Part shown: in pieces, positions 41,676 to 50,304 of the stretch
Layout of the letters: every line of letters begins with the position of its first letter
Position numbering within the stretch: the stretch's first letter is position 1
Assembly: GCF_000186265.1 (NCBI RefSeq)
Contig: NC_014934.1
Location: 2,418,001 to 2,482,000 of the forward strand
Length of the DNA stretch: 64,000 nucleotides
DNA from: Cellulophaga algicola DSM 14237
Lineage (GTDB): Bacteria; Bacteroidota; Bacteroidia; Flavobacteriales; Flavobacteriaceae
Direction: 5' to 3'
Notes under the pieces: generated by a model
The model's input: only the letters and a program-made list of their open reading frames with translations
The model's database searches: none
Told to the model about the DNA's origin: nothing
Translations under genes and position numbers: made by a program

Positions 41676-44171
41676 ATGAAAAAATTACTTCTATTTTTCT
41701 TCTCGCTATATTCATTTGCACTTCTAGCTCAAACAAAAGTTAGTGGTGTTGTAATAGATGAAGCAGGCATTCCTGTTGCTTTCGCAAATATAATATTTAA
41801 AGGATCTTCCGAAGGAACAATCACCAACGATGATGGTGTTTTTTATATGGAATCTGATAATACTTACGAAACGCTTCAAGTGTCTTTCGTTGGGTATGAA
41901 ACCAAGGATATATTTTTAGATAAGAAAGTAAACTACGAAATGAAAGTGGTCCTTGCCGAAGGCGGCGAGCAACTAAAAGAGGTCGTAGTTTATTTTGGAA
42001 AACAATCAAAGAAAAATAATCCTGCAATTGATATCCTTCGTAAAATATGGGAACGCAAACGCAGTAATGGAGTAAAACATTACAAGCAATATAACTATGA
42101 TAAATACGAAAAAGTAGAGTTCGATTTAAATACGATTGATAGTGCGCTTATTAAAAGTAAAATTTTTAAAGGCTTAGAGTTTGTTTTTCAGGATCTGGAT
42201 ACCTCAAGAATAACAGGAAAAACGTATTTGCCTATCTTTTTAAATGAAACCTTTTCTAAGGTATATGGCGATAATTTAAAAGGGGAAGAAAAAGAAGAAC
42301 TTTTAGGAACTAAAAATTCTGGTTTTAGTAACAATCAAGCATTAACTGCATTTGTAGAAGATTTGTATTCTGATTATGACATCTATAATAATTATTTAAA
42401 ATTTTTTGATAAAAGTTTTACGAGCCCATTATCTAAAACGGGTATAGATGTGTACAATTACGTATTGGCAGATAGTAGTTTTATAGATAACAAATGGTGC
42501 TATAATATCATATATTATCCAAGAAGGAAGAATGAGCTGACTTTTAAAGGAAACTTTTGGGTGAATGATTCTACTTATGCCATCAAAAAAATAAATTTAG
42601 AAGTCACTAAAAGCGCGAATATAAACTGGGTTAAAGAGATTTATATAGAGCAAGATTTTGAAGTGGTTAATGATTCTGTTTTTCTTTTGAAGAGAGATTA
42701 CATGTTGAGTGATTTTAGTTTAAATAAAAAAGAAGAATCTAAAGGCGTATACGGAAAACGTACTACGGTTTATAATAATTATGTTTTTGATGAATATAAA
42801 GATCCAAAGTTTTATAAAAACCTGTCCAATCAATTTAATTCAGGAATTGTAGAACAGGACTCCATCTTTTGGAAAAATAATAGATTAGAAGCGCTTAATA
42901 AAGACGAGTCTGGTGTTTATAAGTTATTAGATACGCTTAGAACAGTGCCTAAATTTAAGAGCATTTATAATATAGCAAGTATATTGGGCTCAGGGTATGT
43001 TGAGATTGATAAATGGAATTTAGATTTAGGTAATATTTACAGTGTTTTTGGTTATAATGAAGCGGAAGGTATTAGAACAAGACTAGGAGCACGTACCTAT
43101 TTTGGGCAAAATGATCCTTGGCGAATTGAGGCGTATACTGCGTATGGCTTTGATGATCATAAATTTAAACATGGCATATCTGGTAAGTTCTTGTTGGATA
43201 AAAAATCAAGATTAATTGTATCTGGAGGGAATAGGCGTGATATAGAGCAATTAGGATTAAGTTTAACTGCAACTACAGATGTTTTAGGAAGAAGCGTAGC
43301 TTCATCTTCATTGGTTTCTGTAGGTTCTAATGATCGTTTAACAAATATAAATTTATCTACTTTTCAAATAGAAGCCGAGCCGCTGAATAATCTTGTTTTT
43401 AAGGTAGGTGGTTCTTTGCGTAGTCTAAGTTCTGCATTACCAGACGCATTTAGTTTAGATTATCTTGATCCAGAATCCCCAACAGGAATTTCTTCGGAGT
43501 TAAAGCAGTTTGATTTTAATACCACGCTAATTTATACCCCAGGAAAAAGAACTATAGGTTATGGGGTAGAACGCAGAAATATCAATGATAATTATAGTAC
43601 CTTATTTTTGTCTTATACAAAAGGGGTGAAAGATTTTCTGGAAAGCGATTTTGACTATGAGAAAATTCAATTTTCTTATACACAACCATGGCAAATTGGA
43701 GGGTTTGGTAGGTTGTTAAGTACTGTGGAGTTGGGCAAAACCTTTGGGGAAGTTCCTTTAGGCTTATTAAATGTTATTCCAGGGAATCAAACTTTGTTTT
43801 CTATTTATGGTACTTTTCCTAACCTTGATTTTTATGAGTTTGTAACAGATACCTATGCTTCAGTGCACTTAGAACAAAATTTTAACGGCCGTATATTTTC
43901 TAGAATTCCAATAATAAAAAAATGGAACTTGAGAGAAATTATAGGATTAAGAGGTGTTTGGGGAGATCTTTCTGATGAGAATATCTTGATAAATAGTCCT
44001 ACCAATATTCCGTTGCAAGCCCCTAATAGTAAAATGTACTGGGAATATTCTTTCGGCGTAGGTAATATATTTAAGATTCTAAGAATTGATTTTAACTTTA
44101 GAGGAAATTATTTAGAAAGTCCAGAAGCTAGGCCTTTTAGTGTAACAGGATCATTTGGATTTAATTTTTAA
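41676..44171 (+). CDS. DUF5686 / carboxypeptidase-like regulatory-domain outer-membrane protein
   Basis: The product has 831 residues from the ATG at 41676 (MKKLLLFFFSLYSFALLAQ signal). Residues about 20-105 are a carboxypeptidase regulatory-like Ig domain (VSGVVIDEAGIPVAFANIIFKG), followed by DUF5686: ILRKIWERKRSNGVKHYKQYNYDKYEKVEFDL, GNFWVNDSTYAIKKINLEV and a barrel-like C-terminus ending EARPFSVTGSFGFNF. The longer GTG reading (41640) includes terminator T-rich sequence and is rejected. The family is common in Bacteroidota outer membranes; function not established. The pairing with pdhB is recurrent in flavobacteria. Confidence 0.88.
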   Translation: MKKLLLFFFSLYSFALLAQTKVSGVVIDEAGIPVAFANIIFKGSSEGTITNDDGVFYMESDNTYETLQVSFVGYETKDIFLDKKVNYEMKVVLAEGGEQLKEVVVYFGKQSKKNNPAIDILRKIWERKRSNGVKHYKQYNYDKYEKVEFDLNTIDSALIKSKIFKGLEFVFQDLDTSRITGKTYLPIFLNETFSKVYGDNLKGEEKEELLGTKNSGFSNNQALTAFVEDLYSDYDIYNNYLKFFDKSFTSPLSKTGIDVYNYVLADSSFIDNKWCYNIIYYPRRKNELTFKGNFWVNDSTYAIKKINLEVTKSANINWVKEIYIEQDFEVVNDSVFLLKRDYMLSDFSLNKKEESKGVYGKRTTVYNNYVFDEYKDPKFYKNLSNQFNSGIVEQDSIFWKNNRLEALNKDESGVYKLLDTLRTVPKFKSIYNIASILGSGYVEIDKWNLDLGNIYSVFGYNEAEGIRTRLGARTYFGQNDPWRIEAYTAYGFDDHKFKHGISGKFLLDKKSRLIVSGGNRRDIEQLGLSLTATTDVLGRSVASSSLVSVGSNDRLTNINLSTFQIEAEPLNNLVFKVGGSLRSLSSALPDAFSLDYLDPESPTGISSELKQFDFNTTLIYTPGKRTIGYGVERRNINDNYSTLFLSYTKGVKDFLESDFDYEKIQFSYTQPWQIGGFGRLLSTVELGKTFGEVPLGLLNVIPGNQTLFSIYGTFPNLDFYEFVTDTYASVHLEQNFNGRIFSRIPIIKKWNLREIIGLRGVWGDLSDENILINSPTNIPLQAPNSKMYWEYSFGVGNIFKILRIDFNFRGNYLESPEARPFSVTGSFGFNF

Positions 44172-44279
44172 GCTAAAACTAAAAATTTACTATACCGTTT
44201 TCGTAAAAATATACTTAAGGTTACAGGCTAAAACCTTAGATATTTCATTCAATAATCAGGGTAAAATAAATTATTCAAG

Positions 44280-44287
44280 TATCTTTG
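44280..44287 (+). promoter_or_regulatory. -7 box of ppa
   Basis: TATCTTTG fits TAnnTTTG, 22 bases before the ppa ATG; it overlaps the longer TTG reading of that gene and so rejects it. Confidence 0.68.
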
Positions 44288-44308
44288 TCTACAAATCACA
44301 GTATTATT

Positions 44309-44836
44309 ATGAGCGAACAATTAGAAATAACTTTCGATGTTCTAATCGAAATTCCAAAAGGAAGTAGAAATAAATACGAATACGACTTTACATTACACAA
44401 AATAAGATTTGATAGAATGCTTTTTTCGTCAATGATGTATCCTGGTGATTATGGATTTATTCCAGAAACACTTGCTTTAGATAGTGACCCGCTAGACGTA
44501 TTAGTATTAGGTCATGAGCCAACATACCCAATGGTGGTTATGGAAGTTAGGCCTATTGGAGTTTTTCATATGACCGATGAGAAAGGACCAGATGAAAAAA
44601 TCATTTGTGTGCCAGTTTCTGATCCTATCTGGGGAAATAATCGTGACATCAGTGACCTTAATCCACATAGACTAAAAGAAATCGAGCACTTTTTTAGAGT
44701 ATATAAAGATCTAGAAAAGAAAAAAGTAGATGTTGGTGGTTGGGGAGACGCAAAAGAAGCCATTGAAATTTATGAACAATGTGTACAACGTTATGATGAA
44801 AGTGATCATAAAAAGAAACGCACTTTTACGATATAA
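44309..44836 (+). CDS. ppa: Soluble inorganic pyrophosphatase (family I)
   Basis: The product has 175 residues from MSEQLEITFDVLIEIPKGSRNKYEY. The family I site is clear: YPGDYGFIPETLALDSDPLDVLVL (metal-binding Asp cluster), PIGVFHMTDEKGPDEKIICVPVSDP (Asp and Lys), and EHFFRVYKDLEKKKVDVGGW. It hydrolyses pyrophosphate in the cytosol. It lies 117 bases before the membrane pyrophosphatase, separated by its own terminator. Confidence 0.97.
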   Translation: MSEQLEITFDVLIEIPKGSRNKYEYDFTLHKIRFDRMLFSSMMYPGDYGFIPETLALDSDPLDVLVLGHEPTYPMVVMEVRPIGVFHMTDEKGPDEKIICVPVSDPIWGNNRDISDLNPHRLKEIEHFFRVYKDLEKKKVDVGGWGDAKEAIEIYEQCVQRYDESDHKKKRTFTI

Positions 44837-44860
44837 TATTCAACTTTTTAGTAAATTTAA

Positions 44861-44895
44861 AAAAGTCATGCCATTAAAAAGCATGACTTTTTTTG
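44861..44895 (+). terminator. Intrinsic terminator after ppa
   Basis: AAAAGTCATGC (44861-44871) pairs with GCATGACTTTT (44881-44891) and is followed by TTTT. Confidence 0.88.
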
Positions 44896-44953
44896 TTATG
44901 TTTAAAATTTATGCGTTTTTTTGAGAAATAATTAATAGTTAACGGACTACTTT

Positions 44954-47257
44954 ATGAAATCAATGATTATTTACATGCCGATTGCGATGGCACTATTAGG
45001 TTTGTTTTATATGCTAGTGAAAAAATCATGGGTATTAAAACAAGACGCTGGAGATGGGAAAATGAAAGAAATTTCAGATCATATTTACGAAGGTGCACTT
45101 GCATTTTTAAATGCAGAGTACAAACTTTTGGCAATTTTTGTATTAATTGTTAGTGTGTTGCTTTCTATTGTTTCTTTTATAGTGCCAACCACACATTGGT
45201 TAATTGTAATTGCATTTATATTCGGAGCTATATTTTCTGCATTTGCAGGGAACATAGGGATGAAAATTGCAACTAAAACTAATGTAAGAACAACGCAAGC
45301 TGCAAGAACGAGTTTGCCAAATGCTTTGAAAATTTCATTTGGTGGCGGTACCGTTATGGGGCTTGGTGTTGCTGGTTTAGCGGTATTGGGTTTAACAACT
45401 TTCTTTATAGGATTCTTTCATTTTTTTATGGGAGGTGTTTGGACGAATACAATGGATATGACTATTGTACTTGAAACGTTAGCTGGGTTTTCTTTAGGAG
45501 CAGAGTCTATCGCATTATTTGCTCGTGTTGGTGGAGGTATTTATACTAAAGCAGCAGATGTAGGAGCAGATTTAGTAGGTAAGGTTGAAGCAGGAATACC
45601 TGAAGATGATCCTCGTAACCCTGCAACAATAGCAGATAACGTAGGAGATAATGTTGGTGATGTAGCTGGTATGGGGGCAGATTTGTTTGGTTCGTATGTC
45701 GCAACCGTATTAGCAGCGATGGTGTTAGGTAATTATGTGATAAAGGATATGGGTGGAGCAATTGATGATGGCTTTGGTGGTATCGGACCAATATTATTGC
45801 CAATGTCTATAGCCGGTGTGGGTATTATTATTTCTATAATAGGAACCATGCTTGTAAAAATTAAAAATGATGATGCAAAGGAGGCACAAGTTATGGGTGC
45901 TTTAAATATAGGTAATTGGACTTCCATAGTTTTGGTTGCAGTTTCTTGTTTCGGTTTAGTTACTTGGATGTTGCCAGAAACCATGAAAATGGAATTTTTT
46001 GGAGAAGGTTTACAAGAAATTTCCTCAATGCGTGTATTCTATGCAACCTTGGTAGGTTTAATCGTAGGGGCCGTAATATCATCGGTAACTGAATATTATA
46101 CGGGCTTAGGTAAAAAACCAATCTTAAAAATTGTACAACAATCAAGTACTGGAGCAGGAACTAATATAATTGCAGGTTTGGCAACAGGAATGATTTCTAC
46201 ATTTCCTTCAGTGTTACTTTTTGCAGCTGCAATTTGGGCATCTTATGCTTTTGCAGGTTTTTACGGGGTGTCATTAGCAGCTTCTGCGATGATGGCTACT
46301 ACAGCAATGCAGCTAGCAATAGACGCTTTTGGTCCTATCTCTGATAATGCTGGTGGTATTGCAGAAATGAGTGAACAAGAACCAATTGTTAGAGAACGTA
46401 CAGATATTTTAGATTCCGTAGGGAATACTACAGCAGCAACAGGGAAAGGTTTTGCAATCGCTTCTGCGGCATTAACATCATTAGCGCTTTTTGCAGCCTA
46501 TGTTACATTTACAGGAATAGACGGAATTAATATCTTTAAAGCACCAGTTTTAGCCATGTTATTTGTTGGAGGAATGGTGCCTGTGGTTTTTTCTGCTTTA
46601 GCAATGAATGCGGTAGGTAAAGCTGCTATGGAAATGGTAGAAGAAGTACGTAGACAGTTTAGGGAAATACCAGGTATTATGGAAGGTACAGGAAAACCAG
46701 AATATGATAAATGTGTAGCTATTTCTACGAAAGCTTCTTTAAAAGAAATGATGTTGCCAGGAGTATTGACAATAGGTTTTCCTTTAGCAATAGCGTTTGT
46801 TCCAATGATTTTTGGAATGAATAATTTAGCAATAGCAGAAATGTTAGGTGGTTATATGGCTGGAGTTACCGTTTCGGGGGTGCTTTGGGCAATATTCCAA
46901 AATAATGCAGGTGGTGCATGGGATAATGCAAAAAAATCTTTTGAAGCAGGTGTAGAGATTAATGGAGAAATGACATTTAAGGGGAGTGAGGCTCATAAAG
47001 CAGCTGTCACTGGAGATACTGTTGGTGATCCTTTTAAAGATACCTCTGGGCCTTCTATGAATATACTAATTAAACTTACGTGTTTGATTGGTTTAGTGAT
47101 TGCTCCAATATTAGGTGGGCATGCCCAAAAGGAGGTTTCAGAAATTCAGAAAGAGGTGAAAATAGAACGCAATTCTGATGCTGCAAATTTAGCAAAAGCT
47201 ACTGTTGCTTATACAACCATAGTAAATGATGTGCTTAAAAATGAAGAAAAAAATTAG
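44954..47257 (+). CDS. hppA: Membrane-bound ion-pumping pyrophosphatase (K+-dependent type)
   Basis: The product has 767 residues to the first stop and about 15-16 membrane segments. The substrate site is [33 protein letters not shown]; further motifs are [13 protein letters not shown] and the C-terminal [33 protein letters not shown] has Ala, not Lys, at the position that separates K+-dependent from independent enzymes. The pumped ion (H+ or Na+) is not certain. After the lysine-rich end NEEKN a stop occurs, but a -1 shift in the preceding A7 run opens 36 more residues, see 47254-47364. Confidence 0.95.
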   Translation: MKSMIIYMPIAMALLGLFYMLVKKSWVLKQDAGDGKMKEISDHIYEGALAFLNAEYKLLAIFVLIVSVLLSIVSFIVPTTHWLIVIAFIFGAIFSAFAGNIGMKIATKTNVRTTQAARTSLPNALKISFGGGTVMGLGVAGLAVLGLTTFFIGFFHFFMGGVWTNTMDMTIVLETLAGFSLGAESIALFARVGGGIYTKAADVGADLVGKVEAGIPEDDPRNPATIADNVGDNVGDVAGMGADLFGSYVATVLAAMVLGNYVIKDMGGAIDDGFGGIGPILLPMSIAGVGIIISIIGTMLVKIKNDDAKEAQVMGALNIGNWTSIVLVAVSCFGLVTWMLPETMKMEFFGEGLQEISSMRVFYATLVGLIVGAVISSVTEYYTGLGKKPILKIVQQSSTGAGTNIIAGLATGMISTFPSVLLFAAAIWASYAFAGFYGVSLAASAMMATTAMQLAIDAFGPISDNAGGIAEMSEQEPIVRERTDILDSVGNTTAATGKGFAIASAALTSLALFAAYVTFTGIDGINIFKAPVLAMLFVGGMVPVVFSALAMNAVGKAAMEMVEEVRRQFREIPGIMEGTGKPEYDKCVAISTKASLKEMMLPGVLTIGFPLAIAFVPMIFGMNNLAIAEMLGGYMAGVTVSGVLWAIFQNNAGGAWDNAKKSFEAGVEINGEMTFKGSEAHKAAVTGDTVGDPFKDTSGPSMNILIKLTCLIGLVIAPILGGHAQKEVSEIQKEVKIERNSDAANLAKATVAYTTIVNDVLKNEEKN

Positions 47258-47364
47258 AAGGGACGTCTCAAGAAGTTAAAGCGCAATTAGAAGCTTTAGA
47301 AAATACTAGCGTTAAATCTAGTGATCCAGAAATAGAAGTTAAGATTGATAAAGTCGATAATTAA
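47254..47364 (+). other. Probable frameshifted C-terminal extension of hppA
   Basis: Reading in the -1 frame after the A7 run (47247-47253) gives [16 protein letters not shown], continuing through SSDPEIEVKIDKVDN to a TAA. The 36 residues are charged and helical and look coding, unlike typical intergenic sequence here. Causes could be a single missing A in the run, programmed or transcriptional slippage at A AAA AAA, or a recent real indel. Confidence 0.6.
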
Positions 47365-47391
47365 AAAATAGATTTTAAATTTTTATTTTTA

Positions 47392-47426
47392 AACCTGCTA
47401 ATAACTATTATTAGCAGGTTTTTTTA
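47392..47426 (+). terminator. Intrinsic terminator after hppA
   Basis: AACCTGCTAATA (47392-47403) pairs with TATTAGCAGGTT (47409-47420) and is followed by a T-run. It lies just beyond the end of the frameshifted extension, not beyond the first stop. Confidence 0.9.
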
Positions 47427-47438
47427 TGGTATTTTAGT

Positions 47439-48440
47439 ATGATGTTATTTAAGAAAGACCCTTTACAAATAATTACATTTGATGCTTATGGTACTGATTC
47501 TCATTTCTATTTAAGAGGGAGAGCGCTTGAAGATGAGTCTATTAACCTAGACGATAAAGGGTGGTTTAACTTAATGCTAAACACATGGAAACGCTTAGAA
47601 ACAGACGAGGTTAAGCATACGAACCTTGACATAACCTTGCCAAATGGCCAAGTGTTGCAGACTTCAACGGATAATCATGGCTATTTTAAAGTGGAAACGG
47701 AAATTCATGATTTACAAAAATTAATCAATGAAGAAGGCTGGGTAAATTTTGAAGTATCTTATGCAAATCCAAATATAAAACGAAGAATTACTAACGAAAA
47801 TAGATTTCCAGGTAAAATATTAATTCCCTCTAAAAAGGCAGCATTTGGTGTTATTACGGATATTGATGATACTATTCTACACACAGGAGTAGTTTCTACT
47901 TTAAAATGGAAAGTGTTATTTAATACTGTTTTTAAAACGGTAAAAAAACGTTTACCATTAAAAGGTGCCCCAGATCTTTATAATTTATTACATCGTGGTA
48001 AATCGGGAGAAAATTCTAATCCAATATTTTATGTGAGCCATAGTCCTTGGAATTTATATCGGTATTTAGAATTATTTCTTAAGCAGAATGATTTTCCTAA
48101 AGGACCTATTTTGTTACGTAGCTTTAATTCTTTTTTTAAAAGAAAAAAAGATGGTCATAAACCACAAAAACAAATAGAAATTTTTGGAATCTTAAAAACA
48201 TATCCAGAACTGCCAATGATTTTAATTGGTGATAGTGGGGAACGTGATGCGGATATTTATAAAGAAGTTGCAGAGCTTTTTCCAGATAGAATTTTGGCTA
48301 TTTACCTTAGAAGTGTAAATCATAAAAAAAGAATGATTCGGGTAAAAAGCTTGTTTGATGACTATAAAACAACCCCCATTTTATTTGTGGAGAATAGTGA
48401 TCAGGCTGTAGCACATGCAAAAAAAATGGGATTCATATAA
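47439..48440 (+). CDS. App1-family (DUF2183) phosphatase-like protein
   Basis: The product has 333 residues. The N-terminal part (about 1-135) is a beta domain (YGTDSHFYLRGRALED). The conserved HAD-like core has FGVITDIDDTILHTGVV (DxDxT motif, about 143-155), FYVSHSPWNLYRYLELFL, PILLRSF and MILIGDSGERDADIYKEV with LAIYLRSV. Yeast App1 is a phosphatidate phosphatase; bacterial homologues are largely uncharacterised. The residues needed for HAD phosphatase chemistry are present. It sits directly behind the hppA terminator. Start may be the first or second Met. Confidence 0.9.
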   Translation: MMLFKKDPLQIITFDAYGTDSHFYLRGRALEDESINLDDKGWFNLMLNTWKRLETDEVKHTNLDITLPNGQVLQTSTDNHGYFKVETEIHDLQKLINEEGWVNFEVSYANPNIKRRITNENRFPGKILIPSKKAAFGVITDIDDTILHTGVVSTLKWKVLFNTVFKTVKKRLPLKGAPDLYNLLHRGKSGENSNPIFYVSHSPWNLYRYLELFLKQNDFPKGPILLRSFNSFFKRKKDGHKPQKQIEIFGILKTYPELPMILIGDSGERDADIYKEVAELFPDRILAIYLRSVNHKKRMIRVKSLFDDYKTTPILFVENSDQAVAHAKKMGFI

Positions 48441-48471
48441 ATTATAAATCCCATTCTTAATGGTGTTATTT

Positions 48472-49086
48472 TTAAAACAAACCGTTTATTTCAGCGTCAA
48501 TCTTATTGATGATTTCTCCTAAATCTTCTGGATTGTCTACAAAATCTAGACTGTCTACATCTATAATTAAAAGTTTCCCTTTTTTATAACTCTGACTCCA
48601 AGCTTCATAACGTTCATTTAATCTACTTAAATAGTCAATAGAAATTGTGTTTTCATATTCACGCCCACGTTTGTGTATCTGTTTTACCAAATTTGGAATA
48701 GAACTACGCAGGTATATTAAGATATCTGGTGGTTGTACCAATTTTTCCATCAACTCAAATAAGCTTGAGTAATTACTAAAATCTCTATTTGTCATCAAAC
48801 CCATGGCATGAAGATTTGGTGCAAAAATATAAGCATCTTCGTATATGGTACGATCTTGAATGATGTTTTTTCCTGTTTCTCGTATTTCTAAAATCTGACG
48901 GAACCTACTATTTAAAAAATAAATTTGAAGGTTAAAACTCCAACGTTCCATTTGATTATAGAAGTCATCGAGATAAGGGTTGTCTTCAACATCCTCAAAA
49001 TGAGGTTCCCAATTATAATGTTTGGAGAGTAATTTGGTTAAGGTTGTTTTTCCGGCACCAATATTTCCAGCAACAGCAACATGCAT
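48472..49086 (-). CDS. Deoxynucleoside kinase (stand-alone)
   Basis: The product has 204 residues. It begins MHVAVAGNIGAGKTTLTKLL (P-loop GNIGAGKTT), then FEDVEDNPYLDDFYNQMERW, IIQDRTIYEDAYIF (ERS/DR catalytic region), a lid-like HKRGREYENTISIDYL and SLDFVDNPEDLGEII. It phosphorylates a deoxynucleoside (adenosine or similar) for salvage. It is more compact than the FolK-fused copy at 7350-8495. A preference for purine or pyrimidine cannot be assigned from sequence. Confidence 0.93.
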   Translation of the reverse strand: MHVAVAGNIGAGKTTLTKLLSKHYNWEPHFEDVEDNPYLDDFYNQMERWSFNLQIYFLNSRFRQILEIRETGKNIIQDRTIYEDAYIFAPNLHAMGLMTNRDFSNYSSLFELMEKLVQPPDILIYLRSSIPNLVKQIHKRGREYENTISIDYLSRLNERYEAWSQSYKKGKLLIIDVDSLDFVDNPEDLGEIINKIDAEINGLF

Positions 49087-49398
49087 ATCTTGTCTTCTTA
49101 ATTATTTTATTTCTTTGTTTTCTAGCGCCTAGATCATTTCTAATTTAATTCTAAGTATTTGGCTTTAGAATGTTGGTAATGGAAATTTAGCTAAGTTCTA
49201 TCTCTATACTTTGTATTTTCTACAAGGGGCACACAATATACAACGATTCTTGGGTAGTAGAAAAAATAGTTGCTGAAATGCATAAATGTTTTTTACGTAT
49301 AATTTTTGAAGAAAATTAAGCTGTGATTTTTTTTGGCACATCGCTTTTAAACCTTTTTCTTTTTTTTTAGTCACATAGGAACAACAACCTAAATAATC
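49087..49398. other. Intergenic region, 312 bases
   Basis: It contains the 5' flanks of the divergent dNK and GLPGLI genes. No coding frame is visible. Near the right end, TTTTGGCACATCGCTTTTAA (49331-49350) has a TGGCAC block like the sigma-54 -24 element but no good -12 GC. Nothing else stands out. Confidence 0.45.
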
Positions 49399-50304
49399 AT
49401 GAAAAAAATTTTACTATTTATCGTTACCTGTCTTCTTCATTTTTCAAGTACACAGGCTCAAGACTTTCAAGGAAAGGCAATTTACCTTTCTAAAACATCT
49501 GTGGGCGACTTTAATTTTGGGGGTCGTGAAATTTCTGAAGAACAAAAGAAAAGATTCATGGCACGCATGAAAGAACAGTCTGAAAAAACATTTATACTGA
49601 CGTTTGATAAAACTGCTGCAATTTATGAGGAAGAAGAAAAGCTAGAAACTCCAGGAAGAGATAATGGAGGAAGAGGTGGGTTTAGATTTGGAGATTTTTC
49701 TGGAGGCAAATTATATAAGAATATTAAAGACCAAAATTATGCTAAAGAATCAGAAATGTTTGGTAAAGTATTCTTAATCAAAGATGACCTGAAGCAATTA
49801 AATTGGACGATGGGTTCTGAAACTAAGAAAATTGGTAATTATACCTGTTATAAAGCAACCGCTATACAAGCGATTGATTCTACGGGTTTTGATAGCTTAC
49901 GAAAAAGAAGAGATAGCGAACGTAAAAAGGAGGAGAAAGAGGATGTTGTAACAAAGGATTCTACTAAGAGTAAAGTCAGCATGTTTAAAGAGAGAGAAGA
50001 ACCAAAAGAAATTGAAATCACAGCTTGGTTTACTCCTGAGATTCCTGTAAGTCAAGGACCAGGAGAATACTGGGGCTTACCCGGTTTAATATTAGAAGTT
50101 AATGCGGGTAACACGGTACTACTTTGCACTAAGATTGTTTTGAATACTGATGAAAAGATAGCAATAGAAGCACCAACAAAAGGAAAGGTTATATCGCAGC
50201 AAGAATATAATGAAACACTTTTGCTTAAGATGGAAGAAATGTCAGAACGCTTTAGGGGTGGTAATAGAGGTTCGGGTGGTAACTCAAATAGAGGAAGAAA
50301 CTAA
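49399..50304 (+). CDS. GLPGLI-family secreted protein
   Basis: The product has 301 residues. A signal peptide (MKKILLFIVTCLLHFSSTQAQ) leads to a mainly beta domain with FILTFDKTAAIYEEEEK, VFLIKDDLKQLNWTMGSETKKIGNYTCYKAT and the family name motif in YWGLPGLILEVNAG (about 230-243). The end is low-complexity Gly/Arg/Asn. GLPGLI proteins in Bacteroidota often precede TonB-dependent-receptor-like genes, as here: the next gene starts by TAATG overlap. Function unknown; a surface or periplasmic partner of the receptor is inferred. Confidence 0.92.
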   Translation: MKKILLFIVTCLLHFSSTQAQDFQGKAIYLSKTSVGDFNFGGREISEEQKKRFMARMKEQSEKTFILTFDKTAAIYEEEEKLETPGRDNGGRGGFRFGDFSGGKLYKNIKDQNYAKESEMFGKVFLIKDDLKQLNWTMGSETKKIGNYTCYKATAIQAIDSTGFDSLRKRRDSERKKEEKEDVVTKDSTKSKVSMFKEREEPKEIEITAWFTPEIPVSQGPGEYWGLPGLILEVNAGNTVLLCTKIVLNTDEKIAIEAPTKGKVISQQEYNETLLLKMEEMSERFRGGNRGSGGNSNRGRN

